Source: CAZEAC01 sp964510065
Lineage (GTDB): Bacteria; Bdellovibrionota_C; UBA2361; CAIXSY01
Reading direction: 5' to 3'
Assembly (NCBI GenBank): GCA_964510065.1
Contig: CAZEAC010000023.1
Coordinates: 1-64,000 of the forward strand
DNA length: 64,000 nucleotides
How positions within the stretch are numbered: the first letter of the stretch is position 1; every line of letters starts with the position of its first letter. Positions 60,801-64,000 of this stretch are shown in pieces. The notes under the pieces are model-generated. The model saw nothing but the letters and a program-made list of their open reading frames with translations, had not been told where the DNA came from and did not search any database. Both the position numbers and the translations under genes were made by a program.

Positions 60801-63800
60801 CGCGAAGTTGGATTCCTGTCGAAGTAATTCATCCGGTAGTCTCCCTTAGTAAGGTCGGTGGATTGGACCCGCAACGGCTGGAAAGCTACATCGCGCAACT
60901 TCTTGAGCAGGGAGTCGATGTATACAGCTACCTCGAAGGGCATCAGAATTTTAATTCTGCGTTGCATAAGGACGTACGGCGTGTTGTCGATATGGTCGGC
61001 CGAATTATCGATTACGTTGAAATTCCGGTGTTGCGAGATCCGCTCGACACTCGGCCTATTGATTGGTGGGTAAGAACCATCAAGCGTCTCTATTCTTCAA
61101 TTGAGAAATATGCCGAGCAAACCCATCAGGTGAAGATTCCGACGCTTGAAGAGTACCTGCAGAAGCGGCTGAAACTTGATGGACCAAAGAGTCTCGAAGC
61201 AATAATCGCCGATCGCGCGGAGCGTCCTCAATCGCAGAAGTTAGTCCGTCCGTTATATTTTCCGAGTCGAGCCGAGACGGCTCCCTTAGATGACGCTCGC
61301 GCACGCGAGGTGGCGGCGGTAATTAATCAGCATTTCTCTCTAGTCGATGTACGACTGGAGGAAATTGGTCAAAATCTTAACCAGATATCTTTGCAGGCCT
61401 CATCGAATCAGCTACGGTCTTTGGGAGTACCGCAAATGCCCACACCGAGCGAAAGGGGCCTCAATCCGGTCGGTGTTATTCTTGAAATGCACCAGAAAAT
61501 GCCTACGCTTGTTCCGCGGCCAGTGGATCGTTGCGAGCAAACCGTTACTGGCTTCGAATGGAAGGTCACGCTCGAAGTAAATGATCAGATTCTAGAGGGA
61601 GCGGCGGAGGCAAGTACCAAGAAGGCCGCTAAATCGTTGGCCTATGATCAGCTGCTGAGCAAGGTGAATCCGATTGCGGCGTCGCTCAAGGTATTGGTCC
61701 AGGCAGCTGCACCGACAGCGAATCAGTCTGAAGATGTCCCGGCTGTGTCAACGCGCGAGATTACTATTGTCAATCCGGTTGGCGCGCTTCTTGAGCTACA
61801 TCAACAACGCCCGGGCGTTGTTGCAGCTCCGACATTTCAGTTCGAGGACCAAGGAGCGCGCTTTAGATGCCGCGCGGAAATCGAAGTGCTGGGCCAGACC
61901 TACCTAGCTGAAGCGACCGCCTCAACGAAACAGAGCGCGAAGGCGTTGGCGGCGGAGGGGTTGTATCTTGAAGTAAGAAAGGGCGGCGCCGAGCAGTCAG
62001 GAATTGCAACCGAGGACCCGGTCAATCTGCAGCGCGATCCGGATCCTGCCCCGGTAATTGAGAATCCTGTGGGTGCGGTAATCGAACTTCTCACGCGTTA
62101 TCCCAATGCCAGCGGAGTGCCAGTCGCCCGTTTCGCCGAAATGGGAGGGAAATTTGTTGCCGAAGTCGAGACCCGTGTCGGCGAAACCGAGTATTCCGGG
62201 CGCGCGGAAGCATGGACCAAGAAGCGTGCAAAAGCACTCGCCTACGACGCGCTGCATGCACGATTGATTGCGGCACTGCCGTCTGGGGTCGAACATGCCG
62301 TTACCAACGTAGAATTTGTCGAGAGCGCGCTGCTTTTCAGCGACCCGGTGAGTCCGTTCTATGCAGCGCACCAGGCAGACCCAAGAAGTGTAGCAAGGCC
62401 GAGCATCTCGTTCCAAAGTTTTCCGGGGTTTTTTCGCTGTTACGTTAAGGTGGATGTCGGTGGAGTACCCATCGAGGGATATAGCGATGGCAGAAAAAAA
62501 GAAAGCGCGAAGAAGCGCGCCTTTGACCGGATCTATGCCGTCGCAAAGGAGCGTATTGATCCAATCGTCGCCGGATTAAAGGAAAAAATGACGATCGCGC
62601 GCGGAGCGGAGGTGTCATCGGCGGATCGAGTGCTTGTTCAGAAAAATTACATAGGACGAGTCGCGCAGTTTACGCGTGACCGTGGCATGCGCGACGCCGT
62701 AAGCTACGAAATTGATAAGATGGCGAGCGGGGGCTATTGCGGAATAGGCGAGATCACGCAGGGCGAACGAGAGCTATTGCGAACTGAGCTTCGTGAGCAC
62801 TCGTCAGCTCGGATTCTAAAGCACATATTAGCGGCCGAGCTACATCAAGGACTTTCGCGATGGGAAGACGTGCTGATGTTGGAAGTCGCGAACTCACTAA
62901 GAAAAGATGTCCTCGACAAATTGGCCTCGACCCGCCGATCGCCAATCAGTACGCTCAATGAAGTCGTGCAATTGAGCAGACTTCAACCGCCGAGGTACTT
63001 TGTCGTTCCGGGGAAGGATGATTTTGGCGAGGTGAACTTTAAAGTGCAGGTCGTACTCAAGCTGCCCAACGGAAAAGCGGTAACCTCCTCGCAATTCTCG
63101 GCATCGGACGCGCGACAAGGCAAGCAGGCAGCTGCCGCGGATCTACTTGGAAAACTTGGCGCGATGATACACGCGGGTCGATTCGACCCATCCGATCGTC
63201 CGAGCGTGGAGGAATTTAAGTCCGAAAGTGAAATTACCAAACTCGCCGGAAGGCTAAGGCGACTTTGCAAGTTGCATAAGCTTGACACTCCTCGAATGCT
63301 CTTTTCGGACGAGGCAGGCGGCGCAATTCGCGCCTGCACACTAATGCTGCTTCCCGATGGAACGCCGCTAGAGATCGATGTCACAAAGCCAAGCCGCCGC
63401 GAGGCACGCCTTGACGCTACTCGTCAGATGGTTGATGCCTTAGCCGCATTCCCAGTTCCTCGGCGTGTGGTGAGTGAAGTGCCGGAGCAAAGTATCTCGC
63501 CAGCGGAAGTACAAAGTGGCGCTACGAGTGTGCGTGCCGAACGGCCGGTGGCCATCGTGAATAGTATAGGCGCGCTACAGGAGTACTGTGTGCGAAACAA
63601 GCTGGAGCTTCCGACGTATGATCTCTACTCCGTGGGCGGACCGGCGCATGAGATGCGTTTCTGCGGGCGGGCATATGTCGATCTTTCGAAGGTGGGCCGG
63701 GTGCAGGTCGATCTCGGCGAATCTGAATATAAACTGAAGAAGCAGGACGCGAAGACCGAGATCGCCCAGCGTCTGCTTGAGAAACTCGCAGCGCTTGAAG

Positions 63801-64000
63801 TGGAGGTTCCCCGAACCGCTCCAGCCGCTGGCACCCAAAGCCAGGGGGCAGTTTCTCCTGCATCAGTGAATATCGTCGCTGGGAGAAACTTCATTGGGAT
63901 TGTGATGGAATTTTGCCAGGGCGAAAAGATTGACCCGCCGAGCTTTGCCATGGTTCGCGCGGGTGGGCCGGACCATGCGCCGCTTTTTCGCTGCAGCGCA
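57833..64000 (+). CDS. Giant protein: primase-type Toprim module plus dsRBD array (partial, runs off the window)
   Basis: A single frame stays open for 2056 codons from the ATG at 57833 to the window end without a stop. Residues ~250-455 resemble a DnaG/DUF3854-like primase core: IPYRDPEG (276-283), KYLSWP (~302), the Toprim acidic motif TEGE with Glu340, VVVILDRD with Asp386 and Asp388, and DDYL (440-443). A helix-turn-helix-like segment lies near residue 765. Residues ~815-965 repeat the pattern in degenerate form: MPVRNMQG (834-841), HHELDAL with Glu908 and LVLDPFGES with Asp951. From residue ~1211 come dsRBD-like units near 1211, 1314, 1411, 1504, 1707, 1803, 1910 and 2013. Typical starts are NPVGxxxELHQ, and the last ones hold GGPxH...F. 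No zinc finger is seen in the first 250 residues. Translation signals are weak; a TATACT box nine bases before the ATG would give an almost leaderless transcript. Activity on RNA or RNA-DNA hybrids is inferred. Confidence 0.9.
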   Translation, partial: MPTASIDAARIASSPEGIYNALRQLKRGFRSMPSGVSERVSRLHLPRPELKDHFAAVLRQTDEWLSLVRALQTATEPRLRHAFRIRGWQDEGKSIEVTVNPQHWAGAHFAVGEAPPRDAAKTVENPEFGYFIHDEYRRIGTLASVSLDASGKVIHVSAKHGAVLTALGHHLFGRTLTSNERARVVEINEKLIAYLRSHSESKTRLDDFVAKRKWPEGIADKAELAYFHEAVTPLRAWAETNGFSAEEMFLAGWYNQNFDNVGRVCYSSNGSHVIRIPYRDPEGQLTVWRSRNLKESEALVRKYLSWPLDRSVDRTMSVAERLYNGARLHEARDKDLIITEGEFKCLVSWCMTGIPTVGIPGITEVDNSILQAIIEADPRRVVVILDRDCRGKGLLRIDGISDSERASFVIAEDLRALGYKKEILIGRLPDVFDGEKVGLDDYLLAKGADAIQSVLRSAIAPQLYAKRIGFERTFFELLRRRQQINKALENYCNSAMRGGEELPQETLVRAVAVADQLNVEFRQYLNEYFHGARRITQPYWKLSSLYTANEIPGAERKIIVDEQGRRIDLGRFCQDIVCLDLVPAEVPQDFGFVLHNFQQLPVRLAELRIAHEQGRYGRQVRETLKKGCAVYGLEFNPQELSNGSFSDFAYLYASGYLQSDFPADEYEYRRGLNVCALRGDYWEQVVSIPLTILKKGSNAVGVVSMPLWQPYADESEISRACMASKRTFSGLTFMLRDFDQEHQRDKLEMVFDTIFPEYFSRRKIATVASAEAFGVTKETVQRENLILMDPDSWAELRNHLVHKRLLNQATQSGLFIWDKQGNAVTRFNDFVLLMPVRNMQGSIVSLRVFPLGEEDRKPPALPLVPKVAYPLYGAARNYHRNFDPDAHLYLHHNLATVKGKPLVVAHHELDALVLSGRVPHVVGLSSSLNLSDSILREIHAAGPSKIQLVLDPFGESNYDAFGFDGVRGHLKEAYNIAVRLNSVEILDGTPRSWIPVEVIHPVVSLSKVGGLDPQRLESYIAQLLEQGVDVYSYLEGHQNFNSALHKDVRRVVDMVGRIIDYVEIPVLRDPLDTRPIDWWVRTIKRLYSSIEKYAEQTHQVKIPTLEEYLQKRLKLDGPKSLEAIIADRAERPQSQKLVRPLYFPSRAETAPLDDARAREVAAVINQHFSLVDVRLEEIGQNLNQISLQASSNQLRSLGVPQMPTPSERGLNPVGVILEMHQKMPTLVPRPVDRCEQTVTGFEWKVTLEVNDQILEGAAEASTKKAAKSLAYDQLLSKVNPIAASLKVLVQAAAPTANQSEDVPAVSTREITIVNPVGALLELHQQRPGVVAAPTFQFEDQGARFRCRAEIEVLGQTYLAEATASTKQSAKALAAEGLYLEVRKGGAEQSGIATEDPVNLQRDPDPAPVIENPVGAVIELLTRYPNASGVPVARFAEMGGKFVAEVETRVGETEYSGRAEAWTKKRAKALAYDALHARLIAALPSGVEHAVTNVEFVESALLFSDPVSPFYAAHQADPRSVARPSISFQSFPGFFRCYVKVDVGGVPIEGYSDGRKKESAKKRAFDRIYAVAKERIDPIVAGLKEKMTIARGAEVSSADRVLVQKNYIGRVAQFTRDRGMRDAVSYEIDKMASGGYCGIGEITQGERELLRTELREHSSARILKHILAAELHQGLSRWEDVLMLEVANSLRKDVLDKLASTRRSPISTLNEVVQLSRLQPPRYFVVPGKDDFGEVNFKVQVVLKLPNGKAVTSSQFSASDARQGKQAAAADLLGKLGAMIHAGRFDPSDRPSVEEFKSESEITKLAGRLRRLCKLHKLDTPRMLFSDEAGGAIRACTLMLLPDGTPLEIDVTKPSRREARLDATRQMVDALAAFPVPRRVVSEVPEQSISPAEVQSGATSVRAERPVAIVNSIGALQEYCVRNKLELPTYDLYSVGGPAHEMRFCGRAYVDLSKVGRVQVDLGESEYKLKKQDAKTEIAQRLLEKLAALEVEVPRTAPAAGTQSQGAVSPASVNIVAGRNFIGIVMEFCQGEKIDPPSFAMVRAGGPDHAPLFRCSA
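61463..64000 (+). repeat. Tandem array of dsRBD-like units in the giant gene
   Basis: About eight units of ~70 residues recur with linkers of 25-45 residues, one longer (~135) between units four and five. Units one to three begin NPVG and end with a ST/WTKK-A-AK-LA helix (for example ASTKKAAKSLAYDQLL, AWTKKRAKALAYDAL). Units five and six are more divergent. The array continues beyond the window, because the eighth unit is cut by the edge. Confidence 0.8.

Overview
The window looks like a chromosomal scaffold of an uncultured Gram-negative bacterium of roughly 50% GC. Signs are lipoprotein and Sec/Tat signal peptides, CpxP/Spy-like and FlgO-like envelope proteins, a CpaB pilus protein, and TTG/GTG starts with AGGAG ribosome sites. 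A deep-branching deltaproteobacterial-type lineage (Bdellovibrionota or Myxococcota relatives) would fit, but no rRNA or other decisive marker is present, so taxonomy is a guess. A 10-N gap at 52791-52800 lies inside metG.

0-16 kb is accessory-like: mostly unrecognised genes, an apparently N-terminally short DNA-methyltransferase-like protein, secreted proteins, a GNAT-like protein, a tandem MarR protein, and a stretch (10.0-11.4 kb) where at least two genes carry frameshifts. 16-22 kb holds a long helical-repeat protein, a VWA-like/membrane protein pair and a lipoprotein. 22.6-34.4 kb is a carbohydrate block: myo-inositol oxygenase homologue, coaE, sugar-binding protein, giant secreted beta-propeller, sugar ABC permease and ATPase and glucokinase, divergent from a GT4 glycogen-synthase-like enzyme and a GH57 amylase. 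34.5-43.6 kb holds envelope and stress genes, including a coupled ECF sigma / membrane anti-sigma / CpxP-like trio and a secreted PafA-like phosphatase. 44-47.3 kb is a four-gene operon of mostly unknown function with a 15-bp tandem repeat. 47.3-49.2 kb carries a Cas4/RecB-like nuclease split over two membrane proteins, then CpaB. 49.5-55.7 kb is a carbamoyltransferase, metG, cysS and an FAD oxidoreductase.

The most striking part is the right end. After about 1.4 kb without convincing genes comes a 207-residue protein made of two double-stranded-RNA-binding domains (dsRBD). Fifty-one bases later begins an open frame of at least 2056 codons that runs off the window. It carries a primase-type Toprim module with intact acidic residues, a second degenerate Toprim-like module, and then an array of about eight dsRBD-like units. 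Tandem dsRBDs are very rare in bacteria outside RNase III, and I know of no described primase-Toprim plus dsRBD-array protein. This is the best candidate for an undescribed system.

Non-coding structure is also rich. Two ~181-bp long palindromes share the same apical hairpin. Two ~143-bp palindromes (ACTCTGTA...TACAGAGT ends) sit in opposite orientation and fill gaps between convergent genes. A structured transcript candidate with an intrinsic terminator lies at 35.4-35.6 kb on the minus strand.
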